The notes under the pieces: model-generated
Told to the model about the DNA's origin: nothing
Databases searched by the model: none
Seen by the model: only the letters and a program-made list of their open reading frames with translations
NCBI RefSeq assembly: GCF_002261265.1
Contig: NZ_NEVK01000004.1
Location: 434,001 to 498,000, forward strand
Direction of reading: 5' to 3'
Source: Bordetella genomosp. 7
GTDB lineage: Bacteria > Pseudomonadota > Gammaproteobacteria > Burkholderiales > Burkholderiaceae_B
DNA length: 64,000 bases
Part shown: piece by piece, positions 63,762 through 64,000 of the stretch
How the letters are laid out: every line of letters begins with the position of its first letter
How positions within the stretch are numbered: the stretch's first letter is position 1
Program-made: the position numbers and the translations under genes

Positions 63762-64000
63762 TCAGGGCGCAACGCCAGCGATTTCAAAAACCACACGATC
63801 GTAACGGCCTTGCTCATCCATCGCGGTTAAGGTATAGCGGCCATTGTGCACCATTGCGAGTTTCAACGGCGCCGATGGCGCGCCCTGCTGGCGCACGCGT
63901 CCGTTCAGCATCCACCATACCTGACCTCGCGCGCCCTGTACGCTTACATCCAGTACTACTTCTTGCCGGCCCGGTACCGGTCTCAACACCGACCCGTTGG
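63762..64000 (-). CDS. C-terminal end of penicillin-binding protein 1C-like protein, partial
   Basis: The gene enters from the right edge; only its last 79 codons are visible, reading NGSVLRPVPGRQEVVLDVSV to the stop, with WWMLNGRVRQQ and VHNGRYTLTAMDEQGRYDRV. This matches the BiPBP-C domain at the end of PbpC, a bifunctional peptidoglycan synthase usually paired with an alpha-2-macroglobulin. The call rests on this domain alone. It lies 56 bases before clpA on the same strand. Confidence 0.65.
   Translation of the reverse strand, partial: NGSVLRPVPGRQEVVLDVSVQGARGQVWWMLNGRVRQQGAPSAPLKLAMVHNGRYTLTAMDEQGRYDRVVFEIAGVAP

Overview
The window is high-GC chromosomal DNA of a betaproteobacterium, most likely an Alcaligenaceae member of the Bordetella/Achromobacter group. 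The reasons are a Bug/TctC-type solute receptor, an imuA-imuB-dnaE2 cassette, a trifunctional PutA, a glycine-rich giant autotransporter and an ihfA-merR pair behind pheST. Nearly all of it is coding. There is no phage, insertion sequence or CRISPR array that I can see. The assignment is by protein character only; no database was searched.

Layout. 1-11.4 kb: a partial esterase diverges from an SOS mutagenesis cassette (LexA box, imuA, imuB, dnaE2). Then come dadA, an NO-defence operon hmp-nsrR with an NsrR-like dyad, yqeY, dinB and a PaaI-type thioesterase. 11.4-19.8 kb: a lipoprotein, an S9 peptidase, PBP1A, a PepSY membrane protein with a 60-aa membrane partner, an aldo/keto reductase and an IclR regulator. 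20.0-25.9 kb: a tightly coupled six-gene operon (crotonase, split B12 acyl-CoA mutase, class III CoA-transferase, MeaB GTPase, Bug receptor). It resembles the E. coli Sbm/Scp operon in logic but uses different parts, and its mutase and crotonase have unusual active-site residues. I consider it the most likely undescribed system here.

25.9-32.1 kb: small hypothetical genes, an AGE-family epimerase, a TauE/SafE exporter, a candidate small RNA, and the homoprotocatechuate set hpaR-operator-hpaH-hpaI. 32.1-38.9 kb: one 2256-aa autotransporter built of about 17 Gly5-containing repeats. 39-46.4 kb: tRNA-Pro(GGG) and, on the minus strand, comM, rpmI-rplT-pheS-pheT-ihfA-merR with two hairpins before pheS, plus ubiK. 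infC and thrS are not next to rpmI.

47-48.7 kb: glnK-amtB behind a good sigma-54 promoter and an NtrC-like dyad. 48.8-53.6 kb: a branched-chain-type ABC transporter (livK, livHMGF). 53.8-57.6 kb: putA, with GGGTTGTA-type boxes on both sides. 57.8-63.7 kb: clpA-pqiA-pqiB-pqiC on the minus strand, without a neighbouring clpS. The right edge holds the end of a gene that looks like pbpC.

Themes. There are two stress-mutagenesis polymerase systems (ImuAB/DnaE2 and DinB). Nitrogen and amino-acid use is covered by dadA, glnK-amtB, liv and putA. The envelope is represented by PBP1A, PbpC, PqiABC and the autotransporter. Two catabolic modules, the B12 mutase operon and the hpa lower pathway, each sit beside their own regulator and a palindromic candidate operator.
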